Part shown: positions 1 to 6,238 of the stretch, in pieces
How positions within the stretch are numbered: position 1 is the stretch's first letter
Layout: each line of letters opens with the position of its first letter
Origin: a virus
Virus record (IMG/VR): IMGVR_UViG_3300050120_000205
Coordinates: 1-49,019 of that record
Direction: 5' to 3' (one strand)
DNA length: 49,019 nt
Translations under genes and position numbers: made by a program
The notes under the pieces: generated by a model
Seen by the model: the letters and a program-made list of their open reading frames with translations, nothing else
What the model was told of the DNA's origin: nothing
Databases searched by the model: none

Positions 1-225
1 TCGTGGGACGGGTCGTTCGGCGAACTGCAAACGATTTTAGGCGCCGTTGCTGGATTCGGGACATTCATTTTTGCACAAGATAATTTCGACATGTCGTATA
101 CGATCGGCGTCAGCGGCGTAGTTCCGAGCGCCCTTTTCGTTGCCTTGTTACGACAAACTAATTATTGGTTACGCCCAATGACGGTCAGCGTCAACTTAAT
201 ACTCGTGACGAGCGTAAGCGGGACC
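1..225. repeat. Terminal direct repeat (circular closure), left copy
   Basis: Bases 1-225 repeat at 48795-49019 with one difference, G at 128 against A at 48922. The reading frame of the DUF2612 gene continues through the join, so the repeat marks assembly closure of a circular or circularly permuted genome rather than a true short terminal repeat. A genuine fixed terminal repeat of this length cannot be excluded from sequence alone. Confidence 0.85.
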
Positions 226-300
226 CCGATTTTCGGATTGGATGTCGAAAACGATTATATTTCCGGGCTTGACGTAGGCGCGTGGGCTACACCATACTAG
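1..300 (+). CDS. Baseplate/tail protein, DUF2612-like, C-terminal part (continues from 48432)
   Basis: Open from base 1 to a TAG at 298-300, giving the last 99 residues of a protein whose start lies at 48432 across the circular junction; joined, it is about 220 residues. The fragment carries the SWDGSF and RQTNYWLRP stretches typical of DUF2612 proteins, which follow baseplate J proteins in Mu-like and Bcep781-like phages and probably cap the baseplate wedge or connect the fibre. It sits directly before the tail fibre gene. The family assignment is from recognised pattern; the exact role is inferred. One residue differs from the other copy of this region (Ser here, Asn at 48921-48923). Confidence 0.8.
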   Translation, partial: SWDGSFGELQTILGAVAGFGTFIFAQDNFDMSYTIGVSGVVPSALFVALLRQTNYWLRPMTVSVNLILVTSVSGTPIFGLDVENDYISGLDVGAWATPY

Positions 301-322
301 CGGCCATCTAAGGGGTAAAATA

Positions 323-1690
323 ATGCCAACAAATGATTTTCTCGCGTTCGCTATTGGTGTCGGTGCGAACGTCGATACGCAAGCGGCTTATGCGGCTCGA
401 ACAAGCATCATCAGTCTCGGCCAATCTGCCGGCGTCGTCCCTTCGGTTTTGCTCAATAAAATAAATCGACAAGGCTCGGTCATTGCCAATGTCGTAGCGC
501 AATATATCTGCGATCAAAGCGGCCTCGATGCGCTGGATAACGGCGCGCCCTCTACGCTGTTGGCTAATTTAAAAACGGCCATTGCGGCTCAGATCGATGC
601 GCAATCGGGTAACTATGCGATTGATACGGGCGCCGCTAACGCATACGTGGTCGCGCTGAGTCCCCCAATTACCGCGTGGCCCGACGGCCTTACTTTCCGA
701 TTTCGCGTTACGCACGCAAACACCGGAGCTTCAACGATCAATGCGGGGCCTGGTGCCGTTGCATTAAATAATAATGTCAATGCCGCACTTGTGGCCGGCG
801 ATTTGCCGGTGGGAACGATCGTCACCGCAACTTATGTGGTGGCATTGGGTAACTGTGTGGTTAACACGGTGGTCGTGTCTCAAGCTTTGACGAAAGCGCA
901 AGCGGATCTTTTATACGCGCCCATCAACGGGTCGGTTGCTGCAGTGCGTAATATGTTCAGCAATTTGAAAGCTGATGCGATTGGCGTCAATAATTACAAT
1001 TGCGTCGTAACCATTGACGAAATCGTTTTAGAAAATAGTAGTAACAGTTACCTAACATTGCGCGCCGTTAACAAAACAATTAACGCGAATGGTACCGTCG
1101 GGGCGCCGCTTTCGATCATGTCGACACGCGCCGCGAGTACTTGGTATTATCGCTGGCTTTGGTACAACGTGACGAATGGCCTTACCGCAACTCTGGACAT
1201 CAGCAGCACCGCACCGACCGCACCGACCGGATACGTGGCCGGCGATTACAAAGCACCATTGCCTGGCGCCTGTCGCACGGATAACACCGGCAATACGTAT
1301 CTGCTTCAGACGATCACGCGAAACCGTAGCTCGCAGTATGTTGTACTCGCAGGATCGAACGTTGCCGCCCCTCCTCAGATGGCAAATGGCATTGCTGGTA
1401 GTACTACAGTTCCGACATGGGTCGCTGTTGCAGTCGCCGCGTTTGTGCCGCCTACTGCCACGAAAATTAGCATCTATGCGGGTAGTGCTGGTGGATCGGC
1501 GCAAGTCATCGCGGCGCCGAATAATCAATATGGTTCGATTACTAGCTCGACCAACCAGCCGCCTATCAGCATCAATGCACCAGCTACATCCATACCTGCA
1601 ACCTGGTTGTTGGAAGGCACGAATATCTATTTTGCAGGCAGCGCATCGGGCGCAAATCTGGAATGTACAGGATGGGAAGACAACATCTAA
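323..1690 (+). CDS. Tail fibre protein
   Basis: A 455-residue protein. The N-terminus (PTNDFLAFAIGVGANVDTQ, then an NKINRQGSVIANVVAQ stretch) matches the conserved attachment domain of phage tail fibres, which anchors the fibre to the baseplate. The rest is Ala/Thr/Asn/Gly-rich and beta-prone, as expected for a trimeric fibre shaft and host-binding tip. A Shine-Dalgarno AAGGGG lies about 9 bases before the ATG. It follows the last baseplate gene and precedes a small fibre-associated gene. The receptor is unknown; no catalytic depolymerase motif is visible. Confidence 0.8.
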   Translation: MPTNDFLAFAIGVGANVDTQAAYAARTSIISLGQSAGVVPSVLLNKINRQGSVIANVVAQYICDQSGLDALDNGAPSTLLANLKTAIAAQIDAQSGNYAIDTGAANAYVVALSPPITAWPDGLTFRFRVTHANTGASTINAGPGAVALNNNVNAALVAGDLPVGTIVTATYVVALGNCVVNTVVVSQALTKAQADLLYAPINGSVAAVRNMFSNLKADAIGVNNYNCVVTIDEIVLENSSNSYLTLRAVNKTINANGTVGAPLSIMSTRAASTWYYRWLWYNVTNGLTATLDISSTAPTAPTGYVAGDYKAPLPGACRTDNTGNTYLLQTITRNRSSQYVVLAGSNVAAPPQMANGIAGSTTVPTWVAVAVAAFVPPTATKISIYAGSAGGSAQVIAAPNNQYGSITSSTNQPPISINAPATSIPATWLLEGTNIYFAGSASGANLECTGWEDNI

Positions 1691-1699
1691 GGGGTTTAT

Positions 1700-1972
1700 A
1701 TGAGCGGATTTGCGGTATTAAAAAACGGTCAAGGGTGGCGTGCGGTCGATTCGTTTGATAGCTGTACAACAGATGAAACGTTTAGCGAGGTGCAACCTGA
1801 AATCAAAACAGTCGATTACTCAGCGTCAAGCCGTCTTGCTCAAATTGATGCGGAAACCGTTCGCCCATTGCGTGCAGTATTTGCCGGAACTGCCACGCAG
1901 ACCGACCGCGATAAATTGACTTCGCTGGAAGCCGAGGCAGTTCAATTGCGCGTTACAGTGACAACTTTTTAA
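1700..1972 (+). CDS. Putative tail fibre-associated / assembly protein
   Basis: A 90-residue protein 9 bases after the fibre gene with its own AAGGGG ribosome-binding site. The N-terminus (SGFAVLKNGQGWRAVDSFDSC) and the C-terminal helix with a T-DRDKLTSLEAEA pattern resemble small proteins placed after fibres in related phages, some of which act as fibre chaperones. Function is inferred from position and rough similarity only. Confidence 0.55.
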   Translation: MSGFAVLKNGQGWRAVDSFDSCTTDETFSEVQPEIKTVDYSASSRLAQIDAETVRPLRAVFAGTATQTDRDKLTSLEAEAVQLRVTVTTF

Positions 1973-1982
1973 AGAGGCGGCT

Positions 1983-2291
1983 ATGTCGCCCGATCATCGA
2001 CCGCCAATATCTCGTTTTGAACGCTGGGCCGCGACTGTTCCGGTGATTGTTTTATTGGCGACTATTTTATGGAATGTTGCGCAATCGTCACGGAAGCAAG
2101 ACGAGATGCAAAATTCGTTATTGGAAATAAAAACATGGATGGCCAGTCGGGACGAACGTTGGTCCGCCACAAACCTCGACGTAAAGTCTTTAGGTATTGA
2201 ATTGCGGGGGGATATGGAGCAAGTCAAATATCGGGTAGGCGTGCTGGAACAAGCAAACGCGCGCACTATCCCGTACCGCAAGGGGCAATGA
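1983..2291 (+). CDS. Small membrane protein of the lysis cassette, one TM segment plus coiled coil
   Basis: A 102-residue protein with one transmembrane stretch at about residues 18-34 (VPVIVLLATILWNVAQ), then a charged helical region (about 40-95) that looks like a coiled coil. RBS GAGGCGG precedes the ATG. It overlaps the following holin-like gene by four bases. Similar N-terminally anchored proteins sit beside holins in many phages and may act as an accessory holin or antiholin. The exact role is not shown by the sequence. Confidence 0.5.
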   Translation: MSPDHRPPISRFERWAATVPVIVLLATILWNVAQSSRKQDEMQNSLLEIKTWMASRDERWSATNLDVKSLGIELRGDMEQVKYRVGVLEQANARTIPYRKGQ

Positions 2292-2554
2292 TGATCGTAA
2301 ATAAATTCGAAATAACATTGGTCGATGATTGGCGCGCGGTATGCAAAAAAGGTACGGTCCTACTGAGCGCGGCGTTTGCGGCAGCATATGGTTTGCTCGC
2401 TACGGTTCTCCCGCTTATTTCCGATCATTGGCTCGAACTTTCACCGTTTATTCTGAAATTCTTTCCGACCGCCAGCGAAGCAGTCGGGCCATTCGTCGGC
2501 GCGCTGATTACGATCATCGTGCGCCTGATGAAAATCCAGCGGAGAGAAATTTAA
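2288..2554 (+). CDS. Putative holin
   Basis: An 88-residue protein with two hydrophobic segments (about 21-45, LLSAAFAAAYGLLATVLPLI; and about 65-80, AVGPFVGALITIIVRL) and a short basic C-terminus (MKIQRREI), the arrangement of class II-like holins. Two adjacent ATGs (2288 and 2291) follow an AAGGGG site; dual starts are a known means of timing in lambda-type holins, but here they differ by only one residue. The stop overlaps the endolysin start. Holin function is inferred from topology and from adjacency to endolysin. Confidence 0.65.
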   Translation: MMIVNKFEITLVDDWRAVCKKGTVLLSAAFAAAYGLLATVLPLISDHWLELSPFILKFFPTASEAVGPFVGALITIIVRLMKIQRREI

Positions 2555-3060
2555 TGGCGCGTATCCAAATTGTTGACGGCGTGAACCGATGTGCCTTTCT
2601 GGACATGTTGGCCTTTTCCGAAGGGACGAGCACCTCGCCGGCCACGCGTGACGATGGCTATGATGTGATCGTAACCGGTGCCGACGGCGTGCCGGAAATC
2701 TTTACCGACTACAGCGATCACCCCTTTGCCAATGGCCGACCATCTAAAGTCATCAATAGCCGCGGCCTGACCTCGAACGCATCGGGCCGGTATCAAGAAA
2801 TGCTACGCGATTGGCCGCACTATCGCGATATGCTGAAATTACCAGACTTCGGCCCGGTGTCCCAGGATCGTGTGGCGATCCAATTAATTCGGGAGCGCAA
2901 GGCGTTGCCGATGATCGACATTGGTGATATCGCAGGCGCGATCGCAGCATGTCGCAATATCTGGGCGTCACTGCCTGGCGCCGGGTATCCCGGCCAACAC
3001 GAGAATCAACTTTCGGCATTGATCGCCGCCTATCAACGTTTTGGAGGTACCGTAAAATGA
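2554..3060 (+). CDS. Endolysin, lambda R-type lytic transglycosylase
   Basis: A 168-residue protein closely matching the phage lambda R endolysin plan: FLDMLAFSEGT at the N-terminus with the expected catalytic Glu23, then GYDVIVTG, FTDYSDHP, SGRYQ, RKALPMIDIGDIAGAI and the C-terminal NIWASLPGAGYPG. R-type enzymes cleave the MurNAc-GlcNAc bond to give 1,6-anhydro products in the periplasm. There is no signal peptide, so export depends on the holin. The ATG at 2554 is chosen because homology begins there and because GGAGAG precedes it; an upstream in-frame extension lies inside the holin gene and is not credible. Confidence 0.95.
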   Translation: MARIQIVDGVNRCAFLDMLAFSEGTSTSPATRDDGYDVIVTGADGVPEIFTDYSDHPFANGRPSKVINSRGLTSNASGRYQEMLRDWPHYRDMLKLPDFGPVSQDRVAIQLIRERKALPMIDIGDIAGAIAACRNIWASLPGAGYPGQHENQLSALIAAYQRFGGTVK

Positions 3061-3371
3061 TGACGATAATCGGCGGCATTTGGCCGTACCTAGTGGGTCT
3101 GGCCGGATTGGCCGCTGGCATCTTTATGACGATGTTCAGCAATCAAAAAGTAAAGACCGCCGAAGCGACGACCGAACAGCATAAAGCCATCGCGGCGCAA
3201 GCGTTGTCGGACTTGGCCAACGTATCGGCAGATCAAAAGGCGACCGACGAGGCGGAACAGGCCCGCCAAGCTGCCATTGCTAAAAAAGCGATACAAGACG
3301 CCGCCATTGCCTCGCAACCGCCTGGCGCGGCTTTTACGGAGCTTCAAAATGATCCGAATTTTTCTCGCTAG
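3057..3371 (+). CDS. Inner-membrane spanin (Rz-like)
   Basis: A 104-residue protein with an N-terminal transmembrane segment (GIWPYLVGLAGLAAGIFMTMF) followed by an Ala/Gln/Lys/Glu-rich coiled coil (about 30-90), the architecture of an i-spanin that spans the periplasm from the inner membrane. A GGAGGT site precedes the ATG, which overlaps the endolysin stop. The downstream lipoprotein gene overlaps its 3' end, supporting a spanin pair that fuses inner and outer membranes at the last step of lysis. Confidence 0.75.
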   Translation: MMTIIGGIWPYLVGLAGLAAGIFMTMFSNQKVKTAEATTEQHKAIAAQALSDLANVSADQKATDEAEQARQAAIAKKAIQDAAIASQPPGAAFTELQNDPNFSR

Positions 3372-3699
3372 TTGCGTCGCGTTCTTGTTGGCTGGCTGTG
3401 CGGTACAACCACCGGCAGTCGCGCCTGACCCGGTAGTCACGTATAAAACGCGCGTCATTGATACGGCTTGCGATTGGGCCAGCGTCATTACCGTGACAAA
3501 AGACACGTTGACGGAGCAAAAGTCCGCAGCCATTCTCGCGGTGATTGCGGCCTCTGCGCAACAGAAAACATTGACGTCCAAACAAATTCTTGTCAGCGCC
3601 ATCGCCCAGACGCAACAGGATTGGCTAACCGACCCTACCGCTAAAATGATTCAGTCGCACGACGCCGCATGGTTGGCCAAGTGCAAGACTAATAAGTAG
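3349..3699 (+). CDS. Outer-membrane spanin lipoprotein (Rz1-like)
   Basis: A 116-residue protein with a clear lipoprotein signal: MIRIFLASC-VAFLLAGC, where LAGC is the lipobox and Cys17 the lipidation site. A proline-rich patch follows (PPAVAPDPVV), then a helical region. It overlaps the i-spanin gene by 23 bases, in another frame. It is longer and less proline-rich than classical Rz1, so it may be a divergent o-spanin. The start is the ATG at 3349, since residues upstream would bury the signal sequence. Confidence 0.65.
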   Translation: MIRIFLASCVAFLLAGCAVQPPAVAPDPVVTYKTRVIDTACDWASVITVTKDTLTEQKSAAILAVIAASAQQKTLTSKQILVSAIAQTQQDWLTDPTAKMIQSHDAAWLAKCKTNK

Positions 3700-3994
3700 C
3701 GGCAAAGGTGTCATAGGCTTTCTGCATCGCCGAGGTCATGTCCCGCCCGAAAGCCCGCTGCGTTTCGTATACGCGCGCGATTTCAAAGGCTTGCGCGGCG
3801 GTCACGTGTACAGGCAGTGCGACCGTTTGCGGTACCGCCGGGGCGGCTACGACTTCAGAATCCCGCACGCGTTTGGTCACTCCCGTCCCTTTCAGATTTT
3901 TACATTTCGGCGGTTCCTGGTCGCCTACGTCCCACTGCAGTTTACAAACGCCGCACATCATTTGATCCGAAGTTTGATACGCTTGGCATGCCAT
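3689..3994 (-). CDS. Conserved phage protein with N-terminal Cys motif
   Basis: A 101-residue protein, last gene of the leftward operon driven from about 6.2 kb. The N-terminus ACQAYQTSDQMMCGVCKLQW has Cys3, Cys14, Cys17 and a later Cys31, a plausible zinc-binding knuckle shared by small proteins of many phages. The C-terminal half is helical (AAQAFEIARVYETQRAFGRD). Its 3' end overlaps the o-spanin gene tail to tail by 11 bases. Function unknown. Confidence 0.7.
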   Translation of the reverse strand: MACQAYQTSDQMMCGVCKLQWDVGDQEPPKCKNLKGTGVTKRVRDSEVVAAPAVPQTVALPVHVTAAQAFEIARVYETQRAFGRDMTSAMQKAYDTFAATY

Positions 3995-3996
3995 GG

Positions 3997-4266
3997 TTAC
4001 ATCTCCCGTAGTTGCGATTGGACGAGGGCTTGTTTAAATTGCAGCTCTCCTACTTCTTTGTTCAATTCCGAAATCTGGTTACCGAAATACGTACGGTAAT
4101 ATTCCGGCCGGTCACTTTGCGATGCCCATGAAAGACCGCACATCGCACGTTTATGCTCGGCTCGCAAAGCGTCGATCATGCCGCCGAGATTGGCCAGACG
4201 GGCCGTGAGAATCTTGCGCATTACCCAACGGGTCAAACGCGTATGATAGAACGTGACGTTTATCAT
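3997..4266 (-). CDS. Hypothetical helical protein
   Basis: An 89-residue protein starting MINVTFYHTRL. The ATG at 4266 is preferred because it overlaps the upstream stop as ATGA and has AAGGGG a few bases before it. Mostly charged alpha-helix with a coiled-coil-like C-terminus (QISELNKEVGELQFKQALV). No recognised family. Translationally coupled to the tandem-HTH gene. Confidence 0.6.
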   Translation of the reverse strand: MINVTFYHTRLTRWVMRKILTARLANLGGMIDALRAEHKRAMCGLSWASQSDRPEYYRTYFGNQISELNKEVGELQFKQALVQSQLREM

Positions 4267-4559
4267 TTCGGCCCCTTGTGATCGCGATACCATTTTGCCC
4301 GGTTAATGGTCGACTCGGACACGCCGGTAAGTTTGGCAGCACGGTACGCCGTCATACCCCCCAGCACGAGGACGCGGGCTTTATCCTCGGCATCGGAGGG
4401 TGCCCGCGCGGGTTGCGTAGCCTGGCGCGCAACGTACCATTTCGCACGTGTGATCGCCGACACGGTAAGACCGGTATCCTTGGCCGCTCGGTACGCCGTG
4501 GCCCCCGCTTCGACCAGACGACGGGCTTCGATGCCGGCGGCTGATGGTTTAGCGGCCAT
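4263..4559 (-). CDS. Small protein with two tandem helix-turn-helix-like repeats
   Basis: A 98-residue protein in which one motif occurs twice: residues about 12-42 (AYRAAKDTGLTVSAITRAKWY) and about 62-92 (AYRAAKLTGVSESTINRAKWY). Each reads like a Hin/resolvase-type HTH (A-Y-R-A-A-K-x-TG-(L/V)-x-x-S-x-I-x-RAKWY). A single chain with two HTH units could bind a palindrome as a monomer. It lies in the operon controlled by the class I operator and could be a regulator; this is inferred. Confidence 0.65.
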   Translation of the reverse strand: MAAKPSAAGIEARRLVEAGATAYRAAKDTGLTVSAITRAKWYVARQATQPARAPSDAEDKARVLVLGGMTAYRAAKLTGVSESTINRAKWYRDHKGPK

Positions 4560-4813
4560 TATTTTTCACTTTCTTGCGCACGTTCGAATTTCTCCGCGCC
4601 GCTAAGAGGACGCAACGAATAGACCGCTTTCGTAACATCCGATTCGAGGGTGTCGATATCGGTGACAACTCGGAAAACGCGGCCCCCGCCGCTGCGCAAT
4701 TCCAGCATTGAGCCCACCGGATATGCGTCAACCGGCAGCACCAATGCGCGCCGACTATTCATTACGATCGGCTTGTGTTGATTGCTTGGGAGTGGAATGA
4801 CGTTCGTTTTCAT
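4559..4813 (-). CDS. Hypothetical protein
   Basis: An 84-residue protein, joined to its neighbours by a TAATG overlap downstream and an ATGA overlap upstream. Contains a beta-rich middle (GSMLELRSGGGRVFRVVTD) and an acidic tail. Not recognised; part of the leftward small-gene operon. Confidence 0.6.
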   Translation of the reverse strand: MKTNVIPLPSNQHKPIVMNSRRALVLPVDAYPVGSMLELRSGGGRVFRVVTDIDTLESDVTKAVYSLRPLSGAEKFERAQESEK

Positions 4814-5037
4814 TTTTCTGTAATCTCCGTGAGAACAAAAACAATTTCAGTTAAAAAATTTTTATATTTAAAGATGATATTCCCGCCGCAAAATTCTGCA
4901 CCCCGAAGCGCCAGCGGTGCCGGAAATTCATTAGTCGACACGACACGGTCGATACAGTCGCAGGCCAACTCCAAGGACGCAACGTACTCGGAATAGCCGA
5001 CCCCTTTTATTATCCATGAGACCCGGAAATTGCTCAT
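4810..5037 (-). CDS. Hypothetical protein
   Basis: A 75-residue protein overlapping both neighbours by four bases (ATGA). The sequence looks like a small alpha/beta fold (MSNFRVSWIIKGVGYSEYV; then IIFKYKNFLTEIVFVLTEI). No recognised family or catalytic motif. Its position in a translationally coupled operon supports it as a real gene. Confidence 0.6.
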   Translation of the reverse strand: MSNFRVSWIIKGVGYSEYVASLELACDCIDRVVSTNEFPAPLALRGAEFCGGNIIFKYKNFLTEIVFVLTEITEK

Positions 5038-5723
5038 AGGGATCGAATGATCCCAAGCAATGCTTCTTTTTCAGATAACCACGCCGCCGACCACGCCGCC
5101 GACTCCGCCGACTCCGCCGCTGACCGCGCCGACCACGCCGCCGACCACGCCGACTCCGCCGCCGACCACGCCGACTCCGCCGCTGACCGCGCCGACCACG
5201 CCGCCGACCACGCCGACTCCGCCGACTCCGCCGCCGACCACGCCGACTCCGCCGCTGACCGCGCCGCCGACTCCGCCGCCGACTCCGTGTCAAACCCAAT
5301 AAGCTGTTGTTCGCAATACGAAATGACACCCTGAATGGCTGTGACGCATTGTTTCGCGTAGGGTTCGTCGTTCAATACCAACGGTTCCAGCAATTTTTTG
5401 TTACGCCAGATCGCCAGCATCCAGCGGACCGGCTCAAGATCGACGCCGGGTTTAATCGCTTCGAGTAAGTCAGTGCCAAATTGCGCCGCTTCGGCTTTAG
5501 GGACGCCCTCGAAAATAACGTCGGCCAATTGGGCAAGCCAAACAGGAACACCGAGTTCCGTCGGAAAGGCCGCATGATCGTATTTGTTTAATGTACAGCC
5601 CACGAAACAACCTCGGCCATTATCGAAGCCGGTACCTTGGATAACTTCATCCATCTCGCGGTGCAGTTGAAAGCGTTCAACGTACAGTTTCTTAACGGCA
5701 GGGTCGTTGTGGTAGGCCAGCAT
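5034..5723 (-). CDS. Phage protein with C-terminal Ser-Ala-Ala-Glu/Trp repeat
   Basis: A 229-residue protein. The ATG at 5723 has AGGAGA eight bases before it, so it is preferred over a GTG 24 bases upstream. Residues about 1-145 form a normal globular sequence (FVGCTLNKYDHAAFPTEL, PVWLAQLADVIFEG). Residues about 146-215 are built almost only from the units SAAE, SAW, SAAW, SAR and SAE. Similar repeats occur in unrelated phage proteins and probably form long Ala-rich helices. Function unknown; repeat number is likely variable between relatives. Confidence 0.7.
   Translation of the reverse strand: MLAYHNDPAVKKLYVERFQLHREMDEVIQGTGFDNGRGCFVGCTLNKYDHAAFPTELGVPVWLAQLADVIFEGVPKAEAAQFGTDLLEAIKPGVDLEPVRWMLAIWRNKKLLEPLVLNDEPYAKQCVTAIQGVISYCEQQLIGFDTESAAESAARSAAESAWSAAESAESAWSAAWSARSAAESAWSAAESAWSAAWSARSAAESAESAAWSAAWLSEKEALLGIIRSL
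5080..5288. repeat. Low-complexity coding repeat (GCC/GAC/CTC triplets)
   Basis: About 210 bases made of a few triplets, repeated in blocks such as GCCGACTCCGCC and GCCGACCACGCC on the plus strand. It encodes the Ser-Ala-rich tail of the leftward gene. All three plus-strand frames are nearly free of stops, so antisense open frames here are by-products of composition. A site prone to slippage and assembly error. Confidence 0.85.
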
Positions 5724-5739
5724 TTTTAGTTCTCCTATT

Positions 5740-5949
5740 TTATTCACGGGTTACTCCAAGTTTTGCCATCAAGGCAAGGTTTTCTACAGTTAAATCCTCT
5801 TCGGCGCATTGCATCAAAAAGAAACCGCCCGTCGTGTAGCTGCCGCGCTGGAACAGGTACCGGTTATTAACGCTATCGAAACCGCCATACACATATCCCG
5901 ATGGCGCCACGGCACGGCAAATATCTTTATGATTCGGGATCGGTTTCAT
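5740..5949 (-). CDS. Hypothetical protein
   Basis: A 69-residue protein beginning MKPIPNHKDICRAV. The ATG at 5949 overlaps the stop of the upstream gene (ATGA), so it is preferred to an upstream TTG. Contains GYVYGGFDSVNNRYLFQRGS and a helical C-terminus. Not recognised. Confidence 0.6.
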   Translation of the reverse strand: MKPIPNHKDICRAVAPSGYVYGGFDSVNNRYLFQRGSYTTGGFFLMQCAEEDLTVENLALMAKLGVTRE

Positions 5950-6176
5950 TTTGAAATTCCGTTTTCTTTCCAATGGCGTTCCGCCACTTCCAACAAACGT
6001 AACAACGCTGCCGCTTTACCCATGCTTTTCGATGCTTGGGCGCCATTCGGATACATGCAGACGGGGTACGCTATTTTGAAATGAGTTTCGGTTTCCTCGA
6101 ATTTGGCGCACATACAATGCGTTTCCAATTTTTCTTTCGCATCCGTGACGGCTTGAATATTTTCTTTAAGGTTCAT
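5946..6176 (-). CDS. Hypothetical protein, first gene of leftward operon A
   Basis: A 76-residue protein with a helical N-terminus (NIQAVTDAKEKLETHC) and a YPVCMYPNGAQASKSMGKA stretch. The start lies about 25 bases after the predicted transcription start of class I promoter A, with a weak AGGA site. Overlaps the next gene by four bases. No recognised family. Confidence 0.65.
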   Translation of the reverse strand: MNLKENIQAVTDAKEKLETHCMCAKFEETETHFKIAYPVCMYPNGAQASKSMGKAAALLRLLEVAERHWKENGISK

Positions 6177-6206
6177 TACGTAGTCCTGCGCTTTGTCAAT
6201 GAATAG

Positions 6207-6235
6207 AGATTAGTCGTTTAATTCGACCATTGCAA
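6207..6235 (-). promoter_or_regulatory. Class I promoter-operator, copy A
   Basis: Read leftward: -35 TTGCAA (6235-6230), a spacer of exactly 17 bp, and -10 TAATCT (6212-6207). The spacer holds the palindrome GTCG-N7-CGAC (6213-6227). Surrounding bases are also conserved with copies at 29152-29180 and 33372-33400. It drives the small-gene operon 6176-3689. The operator placement suggests repression by a dimeric DNA-binding protein. Confidence 0.75.
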
Positions 6236-6238
6236 GCA

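Noticed and set aside
5080-5288. CRISPR-like short repeats
   Set aside because: Repeats are coding triplet blocks with no unique spacers of constant length.
5047-5334. Plus-strand ORFs over the Ser-Ala repeat tract
   Set aside because: All frames are open because of triplet repetition; the leftward frame alone has a good start, RBS and operon overlaps.
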